A DNA stretch of 64,000 nt from Euglena gracilis (taxonomy: Eukaryota; Euglenida; Euglenophyceae; Euglenales). A program made the translations under genes and the position numbers. A model generated the notes under the pieces. The model saw only the letters and a program-made list of their open reading frames with translations, had not been told where the DNA came from and did not search any database. Below are positions 28,347-36,965 of the stretch, piece after piece (within the stretch, counting starts at the first letter, position 1; each line of letters starts with the position of its first letter). Location: contig CP154957.1 in the NCBI GenBank assembly GCA_039621445.1, forward strand, positions 42,317,474-42,381,473, in the 5' to 3' direction.

Positions 28347-29178
28347 TGTCGGCCGCCGGCTTTCGCCGGCAGCCAAAAATTGCCAGAAAGCGCAAATTAC
28401 AAAGTCGCGGGTAACAACCAATCAGTTAAAAAAATCCGCGACAGAAATTGGAAGCGGGTCAAATTTCTAAGACCTATCAAATTCTGTTTTTTTCGCAGGA
28501 CGTGAGGGGTTTTCCCCATCATTTGGCAAGAAAGGAGTACCTTTGTCTTGAATTTCGCATTTACATTGTTGGTGGACTTTGAATTGCAACATATTGATTA
28601 TTGAAGTCAATTTGGTTATTGAAATCAAGAAGGAGACAAGTCAAGACCCTACAACACCACCATCCTCACGACCTTCTTATACTCCTTCGCCTCACCCTGC
28701 CCCAGGTTGTTTTTTTATCACATTCAGTCACTCTCACAGATTTCCAACAGTGTGATTGCTTCTCCAGTGGGTTGGAATTTATTTCAGACTCAGTGGGTTG
28801 GTTTGTGGGTTGGTTTTGTGTTCAAGGTGTGCAAGAGAGTGTGAGAGAGAGAAAGAGAGAAAAGTGAGATTTCAGAGAGAAAAGTTCGATTTCATTGCAC
28901 ATGGCAGATTTTGGTTTTTTCACCAAAATTTCGGAAACCCTTGAAAAAAACGATCCTACGCGCCGGCTGGGGTTGGGGAAAATACCTGAGTGAAACAAAC
29001 GGGGGTTCGCTTGAGCCCACCAACCCTCGGAGAAAGCGCAGGCCCCACCCCGGAAACACCCACCCCCCGGCTGTTGGTGGTTTTCCACGACGGCGAGGAC
29101 CCCCCGGGCCCTCGGCCCACCGGGACTCGCCGGTCGCGGGGGCGACCGGCGGCGCACAGGGGGTGGGGCCGGCGAACA
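28347..29178 (+). repeat. 3' LTR of outer element (832 bp)
   Basis: This is the partner of 3731-4575. It ends ggcgaaca and is followed by cctccc, where DIRS-like sequence resumes exactly as in the uninterrupted copy at about 800. Confidence 0.92.
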
Positions 29179-29182
29179 CCTC

Positions 29183-29396
29183 CCAGTGGGGCCATCTGGC
29201 CACAAAATTGGGCAGTTGTTTGTTGCCTTGGGAGGCAAATAAGTCTGTTTCCAAATTTATGAAATCTTTGAAGTGCTGCCTTAGCCATTGAAACAGCTGG
29301 GCGGTTCAGTGAGTAATCCCCCCTGTCTGACTCCCATCTGCTTATGGGGTCTGCCAAGAATTCCTGTGAAGGAACCCAGTTTACTTGTAGATTCAA
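29183..29396 (-). pseudogene. End of RNase H and linker (DIRS-like copy 1)
   Basis: The frame carries VNWVPSQEFLADPISRWESD, the D-x-x-SR ending of RNase H, then a Gln/Phe-rich linker. Equivalent sequence in copy 2 starts at 940. The frame is truncated by the outer LTR. Confidence 0.55.
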
Positions 29397-29700
29397 ACTG
29401 TTTTATATGCCCCATTTGAAAAATGGCCGTAGAAGGCTGTTGAAAGGGTCCTTTCTGCCCCCCCCCCACCTTTTGTCAGGTAATAATAGATTACCTGATT
29501 GTCCACTGAAAGGGACACTGTTTCCCCAGGTCTGCTGAGACTTTTCACTGTGCTGATGGCTGCACGTAATTCTTTTGCGTTGATATGCAAAATGGAGTTT
29601 TCTCTCCAAAAATCCTGGATAATTTCTCCAGTGCGAATGTCCAGCCCCCCCCCCCCATGTATGGGTGCTGCTGTCTGAATGCAACTCCCTTGTTGCATTT
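29393..29700 (-). pseudogene. RNase H domain of DIRS-like copy 1
   Basis: GGGGLDIRTGEIIQDFWREN, then LHINAKELRAAISTVKSL, then SLSVDNQVIYYYLTKGGG. The Glu and Asp catalytic motifs are intact. A frameshift in the G-run separates it from the RT frame above. The upper edge is affected by a 60-bp duplication. Confidence 0.7.
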
Positions 29701-29783
29701 TGTGGGAAAGGTCTGCCCCCCAGGTGCTGCTGTCTGAATGAAACTCCCTTGTTGCATTTTATAGAAAAGGTCTGCCCCCCCAG
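29664..29783. repeat. 60-bp tandem duplication inside RNase H of DIRS-like copy 1
   Basis: The block from ggtgctgctgtctgaatg to ggtctgcccccc occurs twice in a row with a few changes. Copy 2 (around 1260-1330) has it once. Confidence 0.75.
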
Positions 29784-30724
29784 GTGTCCAGCAGATTTTT
29801 TATTTCCATCAATTGGGGGTTTATGTCCTTTGAAATGGCATGCTTTGAATCCCATGGGGCTTCGGATTTATTTAACAAAAATTTCGTTAGGAAGTCTGTG
29901 AAAGCCCTTAAGAACGGCAGGGCCATGAGGTTGCACCTTATTTGGCCCAAAATGGCAGCTAACTGCCTTTTCGACATGAAATCTTTTTTCATTATTTTTC
30001 CCAGCTCCTTTTTTATTGTTTTCACCTTTTGGGGGGGAATTTGCAATTTTCCCTCTTGGAAATTTAACTGGAAGCCCAAATGGTTTACAACTTGTGTGGG
30101 TTCTAGGGTTGATTTTTTGACATTTATTTTGAACCCTGAATCGATTAGGTCTCTGACAACTTTGTTCAGGTGTTTTTGCAAAGTATTTTTGGTGGGGGCA
30201 ACCAATAAAATGTCGTCCAGGTAAATAAAAACCTGGATACTGGAAATCTGGGGGGCTGCTGTGCTCCCCCTTCTTCCCCTTGAGAGGGGTTGTTGCGTTA
30301 CAAAAATTTGGGGGATTTGACAGACCTTTTCTTCCCCTTCCTGTTGGGAGATGCTTGTGGAATTGGCCTCCATGGCCACCACCTTGTCCTTGATTCCATC
30401 TTCCCCACTTTTGCCTCTGGAATCCCTTGGGTTTCTTCTGTCCCATCTGGCTTGACTTTGGGACCCCAATGCCCAGGTGTTGCTGCCCGTATTGGGCTGG
30501 GGGTTCCTTCGTCGTTCTGGTCTTTCTGACCACTGTGGTCCACAGTCCGTGGCCGTCACTGGGTGGGGTTTTCTTCTGGGAAATTGTTGAAGGGATCTGG
30601 GGGGAAGGGACGGCCACGGTTCGCCACGTTTTGTCCGCACCTCCAGGTTCTCCAGCTGCTGCGGCGACTGCTGCTCCAGGTAGTCCACGTCGAGTGTTTG
30701 ATTCCAATTTCTTCTCCACTGCAT
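29759..30724 (-). CDS. Gag-like region fused to the second half of RT (DIRS-like copy 1)
   Basis: This 321-codon frame begins with ATG. Residues 1 to about 165 are polar and Arg/Pro-rich (LDVDYLEQQSPQQLENLEV, SLPPRSLQQFPRRKPHP). At about residue 168 it passes directly into QVFIYLDDILLVAPTKNTL, the catalytic box of RT, and on through GFKINVKKSTLEPTQ and KRQLAAILGQIRCNLMALPF. The fingers and first palm Asp seen in copy 2 (1900-2060) are missing, so an in-frame internal deletion has removed about 300 bp or more. The frame is otherwise open. The fused protein cannot be an active RT. Confidence 0.7.
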   Translation of the reverse strand: MQWRRNWNQTLDVDYLEQQSPQQLENLEVRTKRGEPWPSLPPRSLQQFPRRKPHPVTATDCGPQWSERPERRRNPQPNTGSNTWALGSQSQARWDRRNPRDSRGKSGEDGIKDKVVAMEANSTSISQQEGEEKVCQIPQIFVTQQPLSRGRRGSTAAPQISSIQVFIYLDDILLVAPTKNTLQKHLNKVVRDLIDSGFKINVKKSTLEPTQVVNHLGFQLNFQEGKLQIPPQKVKTIKKELGKIMKKDFMSKRQLAAILGQIRCNLMALPFLRAFTDFLTKFLLNKSEAPWDSKHAISKDINPQLMEIKNLLDTWGGRPFL

Positions 30725-31385
30725 TGTTCATTGAAGTCAGATTTGAAATTGATAATTATCTTGTAAATTGATACTCGTCAGGTTGGTGTCTTGCTGGATA
30801 TTCTTATTCTGTTGATTTCTCCTCTTGGTTTTTCTTCGTTCGAGACTCTGCTCCTTTCTTCTGGGTGTCGAAGGGCAAATTAAGAATCAGCCAACTCCGG
30901 CGAAAAAAGGCACTAAGCAGGGTCTCCTGACCCAACGCAGCAAACAATCCACACAACACCGCCGGCGAGCAAGGCATGGCCTCACAAGGGCAAAGTGCGG
31001 AGCCCGAGGTGTCTAGCGTGTTATCTGGCCACTTAGGGCGCAAAATTTTATGCTTCCCGAAATATCCTGCCCATCTTGGATGGCATCCATATTGAAGGAT
31101 CAATCGCCTGGGAGGAACGATTTTATTAATCGCTTATTACGAACGACGTGTCGATTGATCGATTAATCACCCCTCCTTATTGGGGTGGGGGTGGTCGACC
31201 CCCCCGCGCCTATCACCAAAGGGTTGCAGGGGATTGGTTCCCTTACAACCCCGCCTGGAACGAATATTCCTTTGTGGAATAAATTTTTGCCCTCAAAATC
31301 GGCGGGCTGGAAGTACATGCTGGGGGCGGCGATGATTCCCGTGCAGCCTTAGTTCAGTAGTCCCGGGATAAACCGCGACCAGGGA
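30725..31385. other. Spacer between DIRS-like copy 1 and the LTR mini-element
   Basis: No supported gene. 30850-31015 resembles 33195-33345 (shared agccaactc and gcaaggcatggcctc...aagggcaaagtgcgga), so an old dispersed repeat is present. 31160-31210 contains a small hairpin (cacccctcc/tggggtggggg). Confidence 0.5.
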
Positions 31386-31619
31386 TGTTGGGGGATGTGC
31401 TCTCATTCTGGGGTTTTGCCTTTTTTGTGCCCCTACGCTTCTGGTTATGAACTGGGCGGATCCTGATTTCCTGGTTCAAATGGCTTGACAGTGCTGTGCC
31501 CAAGAAAAAGGGAAGAAGCACATTGAAAAGGGCTGCCGCAGGGGCAAGAGTTTAACGATCCTACGCCCTGAGTTCGAAGGACCATTCAGTGGAATTGGGT
31601 GGTGCCCTTGGACGTAACA
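31386..31619 (+). repeat. 5' LTR of mini-element (234 bp)
   Basis: I see no difference from 32466-32699. Preceded by ggga (31382-31385). Confidence 0.95.
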
Positions 31620-31633
31620 TGGTAGCAGAGGCA
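31620..31633 (+). promoter_or_regulatory. Primer binding site, initiator tRNA-Met-like (mini-element)
   Basis: tggtagcagaggca follows the LTR directly and matches the same primer sequence used by the two large Ty3-like elements. Confidence 0.85.
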
Positions 31634-31686
31634 GCCTGCAGCAGCCAAAGTCAGAAGACAATCACGTTGATGGTCAGCTGGTCAAA

Positions 31687-32211
31687 TTGATTTGCCAGAA
31701 GTTGGAAGTGACTCCAGACGTTGATGCTTTCAGCAAGCTGGCAACCAGAAGATTCCCCAGATTTTGGGGACCCGATTCCCCAGAGATTGAAGATGCATTC
31801 CGAAGAAGCTGGTCAGATGATGTGATTTGGGCCAATCCACCATTCTCAAGATTGAAGGATGTTATTTGGAAATGGCAAGAAGATCAAGCACATGGGATCA
31901 TCATTGCTCCAAAATGGCCCACAGCAATTTGGTTTGAAGACTTGATGTCTATGGTCATTCGTGGACTTGTATTTCCAGCAGGCAGTGAGTTTTTTTGGCT
32001 TGATGCCTGTCCAGCTGGTGGATTGAAATGGGATGTGCTGGCTGTTTATGTCTGTGGCCGACCGGAACATTGTCGACTCACAGAAATTGCTGCTGAGGAA
32101 ATGCAAGTGGCAAGTTTTGAGCTGAAGATGTCTAAGTCTGCAAAGCGAAAAGCCAGGAAGAGGACCCTTGAGGGGTTCCTGGAGAGGTGTTTGGATGGGA
32201 TTTACAGTTGA
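31687..32211 (+). CDS. NPPF (Dam-like) N6-adenine methyltransferase-like protein of mini-element
   Basis: The frame of about 174 codons has VDAFSKLATRRFPRFWGPD, EDAFRRSWSDDVIWANPPFSR (NPPF catalytic-type motif), GIIIAPKWPTAIWFEDL, and a strand FFWLDACPAGGLKWDVLAVYV, ending in a basic tail (KSAKRKARKRTLEGFLERC). D-x-F...W....A-NPPFS...W..W is the pattern of the domain between RNase H and recombinase in DIRS-like elements and of small phage/retroelement Dam-like proteins. The frame is open up to the primer site, but no ATG precedes the domain; the first codon that could start it is TTG at 31687. It may therefore be a remnant of a larger polyprotein or use an unusual start. Confidence 0.65.
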   Translation: MICQKLEVTPDVDAFSKLATRRFPRFWGPDSPEIEDAFRRSWSDDVIWANPPFSRLKDVIWKWQEDQAHGIIIAPKWPTAIWFEDLMSMVIRGLVFPAGSEFFWLDACPAGGLKWDVLAVYVCGRPEHCRLTEIAAEEMQVASFELKMSKSAKRKARKRTLEGFLERCLDGIYS

Positions 32212-32455
32212 TCTGAAGTTCCTGGACTACCTCTACTTCCTATGCTTGTGTTTTTGTTCGCATCTGTGTGCTGAGGCTGGGTGAGTAGGGGTCCTGTGCT
32301 CAAAAGGCCGTTCCCCGAAGCCATGCCAAAGCCCAGAGTGCACTGTGTCTGACCTCTTCGCTGGGTGACCAATTGGGGAAAAGAAAACATTTTCGAGCAC
32401 ACCCTAATTTTTCCTGTCAAATCGTGCCTCCGTTTTGGAGTCGGCTACGATTTTG
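32212..32455. other. Non-coding internal region of mini-element
   Basis: No domain or conserved frame. It lies between the stop codon and the polypurine tract. Confidence 0.5.
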
Positions 32456-32457
32456 AG

Positions 32458-32465
32458 TAGGGGGG
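32458..32465 (+). promoter_or_regulatory. Polypurine tract (mini-element)
   Basis: A short purine tract, agggggg-like, abuts the 3' LTR. Confidence 0.6.
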
Positions 32466-32699
32466 TGTTGGGGGATGTGCTCTCATTCTGGGGTTTTGCC
32501 TTTTTTGTGCCCCTACGCTTCTGGTTATGAACTGGGCGGATCCTGATTTCCTGGTTCAAATGGCTTGACAGTGCTGTGCCCAAGAAAAAGGGAAGAAGCA
32601 CATTGAAAAGGGCTGCCGCAGGGGCAAGAGTTTAACGATCCTACGCCCTGAGTTCGAAGGACCATTCAGTGGAATTGGGTGGTGCCCTTGGACGTAACA
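32466..32699 (+). repeat. 3' LTR of mini-element (234 bp)
   Basis: Identical to the 5' LTR; followed by ggga (32700-32703). Confidence 0.95.
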
Positions 32700-32703
32700 G
32701 GGA

Positions 32704-33130
32704 CGGAGGGACCTCACTTGCGAAACGCAAAGGCAGATGGGACTTGTCTTTCCTCGCCGGCCCCCCACCTTCCGTCAAGCCTGATCAAAAATTTTTCCCT
32801 AGTTTTGCCGCTCTGCGCGCAAAACCACACTTTTCAACAGCCTTGACTGAAAAAATGTAGGCCCTCATCTTCTGAAAAACGACACCCGCATCACAACTGT
32901 GGTGCAAAGCTGGCTGACTTTTTTCCAAAGCCCTGATTTCCACCTTGAAAAAATTACGCCCCCAAAAAACCAGAGGGGTCGCAGCTGCTCTGTCGCCCTC
33001 GTGGACGGCATGATTTGCCGTCGATGAGGGCTACCCTAATCGTCAACTCTTGAAGCTTCCAGCTTTTTTTTTGAAGCCATCATTCCTTGAAACCAGAATG
33101 GAAGTGCAATTTGATATTCTGAAAAATGTA
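32704..33130. other. Intergenic stretch with no gene seen
   Basis: Mixed sequence with short A/T runs. Only short frames without domains. Confidence 0.4.
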
Positions 33131-33136
33131 AGAAAC

Positions 33137-33177
33137 AAATATCAACTCATTCAGTTCTGGCTATTGAGTTGATATTT
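33137..33177. repeat. Perfect 13-bp inverted repeat (hairpin)
   Basis: aaatatcaactca at 33137-33149 and tgagttgatattt at 33165-33177, with a 15-base loop. Confidence 0.85.
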
Positions 33178-34184
33178 ATTTATTCTCTTCCCGCTTGCTG
33201 TTTGAATTTTTTGGCCCTTGTCTTTGAAGAGCAAATCAAATATCAGCCAACTCTGGTTGAAAAAAGCACCAAGCTTTACCTAATGCATCATCAGACACCG
33301 CCCGCGAACAAGGCATGGCCTCCAAGGGCAAAGTGCGGAGGTGTTCAAAAAACGGTGAGCAAAGACGTTGCGCACAGATCACTTTGCCCCACTGGGTTGC
33401 ACTACTAGGCAAAGCCACACAGAAAAAATGGCATTTGGGTAAGGGTGAACGTGTACTCCAAGGGCAAAGCGCACAGTGGCATCCGCATTGTCAGCAATTG
33501 CGATCCCAGGTCGCGAACTGTCCCCCAAGGGTGCAGAAATGGGCCAGGCTTTAAGTCGGTGACCCCCCCCCCCTACTCAGACTCAGGTCAAAGCCGGTGA
33601 CCCCCCTACGATGGACTCAGGGTTGACAAAGCCGGTGGAGGGGCTTTGTCCTGAGTCCGGTGGACCCACCCCCCAGTTTCAAACATCCCGAAATGAATAT
33701 GGTTGCAACCACATTTGGGAATGAAACAACAGCCGGATGGTTGTCAAGATAGCAAGAAGCCATCAAAGCACAGGGAGAATGGGAGCTGTCATGCCAATCC
33801 AGGACAAAAAAACCGGAGGCAGACAGTTGGTGTAATCCTCGGAGGCTTGGCACGGCGGGGGGGGCAGGGGGGGGTCGCTGAGCTCTATCCCTTTATGGGT
33901 AAGAGCGAAGCTTACCCCTGGCGAAACCCCCCCCCCTCCCCCCCCGCCCCCCCGGCCCCGCCCCGGGTCGGGGCCACCTCGGGAACCGACGGATTATCAC
34001 CATGATCCCGGCCCGGTTCCCGGATTTTTTTTTCCAGTTGCGAGCGACTGGATTCCTAGTTTCCGAATCACCTGGGTTTGACCCCCAACTCCCCGCCAGG
34101 CCCGAGTTATTCACGCGCGAAGGGGTCCAAACTGGGTAGGATCGGCCCGCCCCCCCTGGATAAGCCCCCCCCCCGCCATTTCGG
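33178..34184. other. Intergenic, degenerate repeats, no gene
   Basis: 33195-33345 is a diverged copy of 30850-31015. 33555-33670 contains several ggtgaccccc/ctgagtcc blocks that resemble 53863-53965. 33850-33970 is C/G-run rich. The rest shows only frames without recognisable domains. Confidence 0.45.
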
Positions 34185-34616
34185 CCAAAAAATGTCAATT
34201 TTCAAAATATCTCCAAAATGAAGCCAAATAAAAGGAAATGTCCGGAGACCAAATTTGAAGCCCTTGGAACGCCCCATCTGCTGGCATTTTGATTTCCCCG
34301 CAACTCCCCGCCTAGCCCGAGATACGGCCGTTTTGGTCCCGGATGGCCGTTTTGTGCACTTTTCCCACTGTCCGACTTAGCCGTTTTCGGCCAAAATTCA
34401 GCCAAAAATCAATATTTTCAAAATATCTCCAAAATGATGCAAAATCAAAGGAAATGTCCGGAGACCTAAATTGAAGCCCTTGGAACGCTCTATCTACTGG
34501 GATTTTGGTTTCCCCGCAGCTCACCGCCCAGCCCGAGATACGGCCGTTTTTCGGCCAATTTTAGCCATTTTGTACACTTTTTCCACTGTCCGACTTAACC
34601 GTTTTCGGCCAAAAAG
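34185..34616. repeat. Two copies of a 216-bp repeat flanking the satellite
   Basis: ttcaaaatatctccaaaatga recurs 216 bases apart (34202 and 34418), along with ggaaatgtccggagacc, agcccttggaacgc and gcccgagatacggccg. A degenerate third copy may lie at 34030-34184. The unit ends with cggccgtttt/ttcggccaa motifs resembling satellite sequence. Confidence 0.8.
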
Positions 34617-36904
34617 TCAAAAAAAAATCGAAAATTTTTTTTTGCCCAAAACGATGTTTTTTGGCCTCCCGGACCCAGAAAAACTGTTTTTGAGCCGAAA
34701 ATGAGCGTTTTTCGACCCGCCAGCGCCCCGTTTTGGGCCGCCAACCCATTGACTTTGGGTCAAAACCGGGTCAAAAAAGTCGAAAAAAAATGGAAATTTT
34801 TTTGCCCAAAACGATGTTTTTTGGCCTCCCGGACCCAGAAAAACTTTTTTTGAGCCGAAAATGAGCGTTTTTCGACCCGCCAGCGCCCCGTTTTGGGCCG
34901 CCAACCCATTGACTTTGGGCCAAAACCGGGTCAAAACCGGGTCAAAAAAGTCGAAAAAAATCGAAAAAAACTTTTTGGCCCGAAACGCTGTTTTTTGGCC
35001 TCCCGGACCCAGAAAAACTGTTTTTGAGCCGAAAATGAGCGTTTTTCGACCCGCCAGCGCCCCGTTTTGGGCCGCCAACCCATTGACTTTGGGTCAAAAC
35101 CGGGTCAAAAAAGTCGAAAAAAAATGGAAATTTTTTTGCCCAAAACGATGTTTTTTGGCCTCCCGGACCCAGAAAAACTTTTTTTGAGCCGAAAATGAGC
35201 GTTTTTCGACCCGCCAGCGCCCCGTTTTGGGCCGCCAACCCATTGACTTTGGGCCAAAACCGGGTCAAAACCGGGTCAAAAAAGTCGAAAAAAATCGAAA
35301 AAAACTTTTTGGCCCGAAACGCTGTTTTTTGGCCTCCCGGACCCAGAAAAACTGTTTTTGAGCCGAAAATGAGCGTTTTTCGACCCGCCAGCGCCTCGTT
35401 TTGGGCCGCCAACCCATTGACTTTGGGTCATAACCGGGTCAAAAAAGTCAAAAAAAAATGGAAATTTTTTTTTGCCCAAAACGATGTTTTTTGGCCTCCC
35501 GGACCCAGAAAAACTGTTTTTGAGCCAAAAATGAGCGTTTTTCGACCCGCCAGCGCCCCGTTTTGGGCCGCCAACCCATTGACTTTGGGTCATAACCGGG
35601 TCAAAAAAGTCGAAAAAAATCGAAAAAAATTTTTTTGGCCCGAAACGCTGTTTTTTGGCCTCCCGGACCCGGAAAAACTGTTTTTGAGCCAAAAATGAGC
35701 GTTTTTCGACCCGCCAGCGCCCCGTTTTGGGCCGCCAACCCATTGACTTTGGGTCAAAACCGGGTCAAAAAAGTCGAAAAAAAATGGAATTTTTTTTTTG
35801 CCCAAAACGCTGTTTTTTGGCCTCCCGGACCCAGAAAAACTGTTTTTGAGCCAAAAATGAGCGTTTTTCGACCCGCCAGCGCCCCGTTTTGGGCCGCCAA
35901 CCCATTGACTTTGGGTCAAAACCGGGTCAAAAAAGTCGAAAAAAAATGGAAATTTTTTTTTTGCCCAAAACGCTGTTTTTTGGCCTCCCGGACCCAGAAA
36001 AACTGTTTTTGAGCCAAAAATGAGCGTTTTTCGACCCGCCAGCGCCCCGTTTTGGGCCGCCAACCCATTGACTTTGGGTCAAAACCGGGTCAAAAAAGTC
36101 GAAAAAAAATGGAAATTTTTTTTTTGCCCAAAACGATGTTTTTTGGCCTCCCGGACCCAGAAAAACTGTTTTTGAGCCAAAAATGAGCGTTTTTCGACCC
36201 GCCAGCGCCCCGTTTTGGGCCGCCAACCCATTGACTTTGGGTCATAACCGGGTCAAAAAAGTCGAAAAAAATCGAAAAAAAATTTTTTTGGCCCGAAACG
36301 CTGTTTTTTGGCCTCCCGGACCCGGAAAAACTGTTTTTGAGCCAAAAATGAGCGTTTTTCGACCCGCCAGCGCCCCGTTTTGGGCCGCCAACCCATTGAC
36401 TTTGGGTCAAAACCGGGTCAAAAAAGTCGAAAAAAAATGGAAATTTTTTTTTTGCCCAAAACGCTGTTTTTTGGCCTCCCAGAAAGACCCAGAAAACTTT
36501 TTTGAGCCAAAAATGAGCGTTTTTCGACCCGCCAGCGCCCCGTTTTGGGCCGCCAACCCATTGACTTTGGGTCAAAACCGGGTCAAAAAAGTCGAAAAAA
36601 AATGGAAATTTTTTTTTTGCCCAAAACGCTGTTTTTTGGCCTCCCGGACCCAGAAAAACTGTTTTTGAGCCAAAAATGAGCGTTTTTCGACCCGCCAGCG
36701 CCCCGTTTTGGGCCGCCAACCCATTGACTTTGGGTCAAAACCGGGTCAAAAAAGTCGAAAAAAATAGAAAAAAAAATTTTTTTTTTTTGGCCTCCCGGAC
36801 CCGGAAAAACTGTTTTTGAGCCGAAAATGAGCGTTTTTCGACCCGCCAGCGCCCCGTTTTGGGCCGCCAACCCATTGACTTTGGGCCAAAACCGGGTCAA
36901 AAAA

Positions 36905-36965
<61 letters not shown>

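Larger units (their letters stand above)
3731..29178 (+). mobile_element. Outer Ty3/gypsy-like chromodomain retrotransposon with cytosine methyltransferase
   Basis: The element is bounded by LTRs 3731-4575 and 28347-29178 that begin TGT and end ACA, flanked by a 4-bp duplication (cctc). Internal order on the plus strand is primer site, Gag, [nested element 8697-22480], C5-cytosine methyltransferase, aspartic protease, RT, RNase H, integrase, chromodomain, spacer with tandem repeats, polypurine tract. Removing the nested insertion leaves about 11.7 kb. Gag and pol are cut by many stops and frameshifts, so it is not autonomous now. It sits inside DIRS-like copy 1. Confidence 0.9.
29179..30724 (-). 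mobile_element. DIRS-like retroelement copy 1, part right of the insertion
   Basis: Its continuation is at 3730 and below. The minus strand reads Gag-like region, partial RT, RNase H, and a linker with DPISRWESDRGDYSL, which then enters the outer element. The site of interruption is visible by comparison with copy 2. Confidence 0.65.
31386..32699 (+). mobile_element. LTR mini-element carrying an NPPF methyltransferase-like frame
   Basis: Two identical 234-bp LTRs (31386-31619 and 32466-32699) begin TGTTGGGGG and end GTAACA. They are flanked by the 4-bp duplication ggga and enclose 846 bp with an exact initiator-tRNA-Met-like primer site, one open frame and a polypurine tract. There is no protease, RT or integrase, so it must be mobilised by another element. 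The size is close to that of TRIM/SMART-type non-autonomous elements, but it carries a protein domain. Identical LTRs imply recent insertion. Confidence 0.92.

Noticed and set aside
28911-29291. Open frame across the outer 3' LTR
   Set aside because: Repeated in the 5' LTR with frame differences; LTR sequence, not a gene.
31300-31380. tRNA-like sequence before the mini-element
   Set aside because: No cloverleaf could be formed; the resemblance was limited to a ttcagtagtc word.
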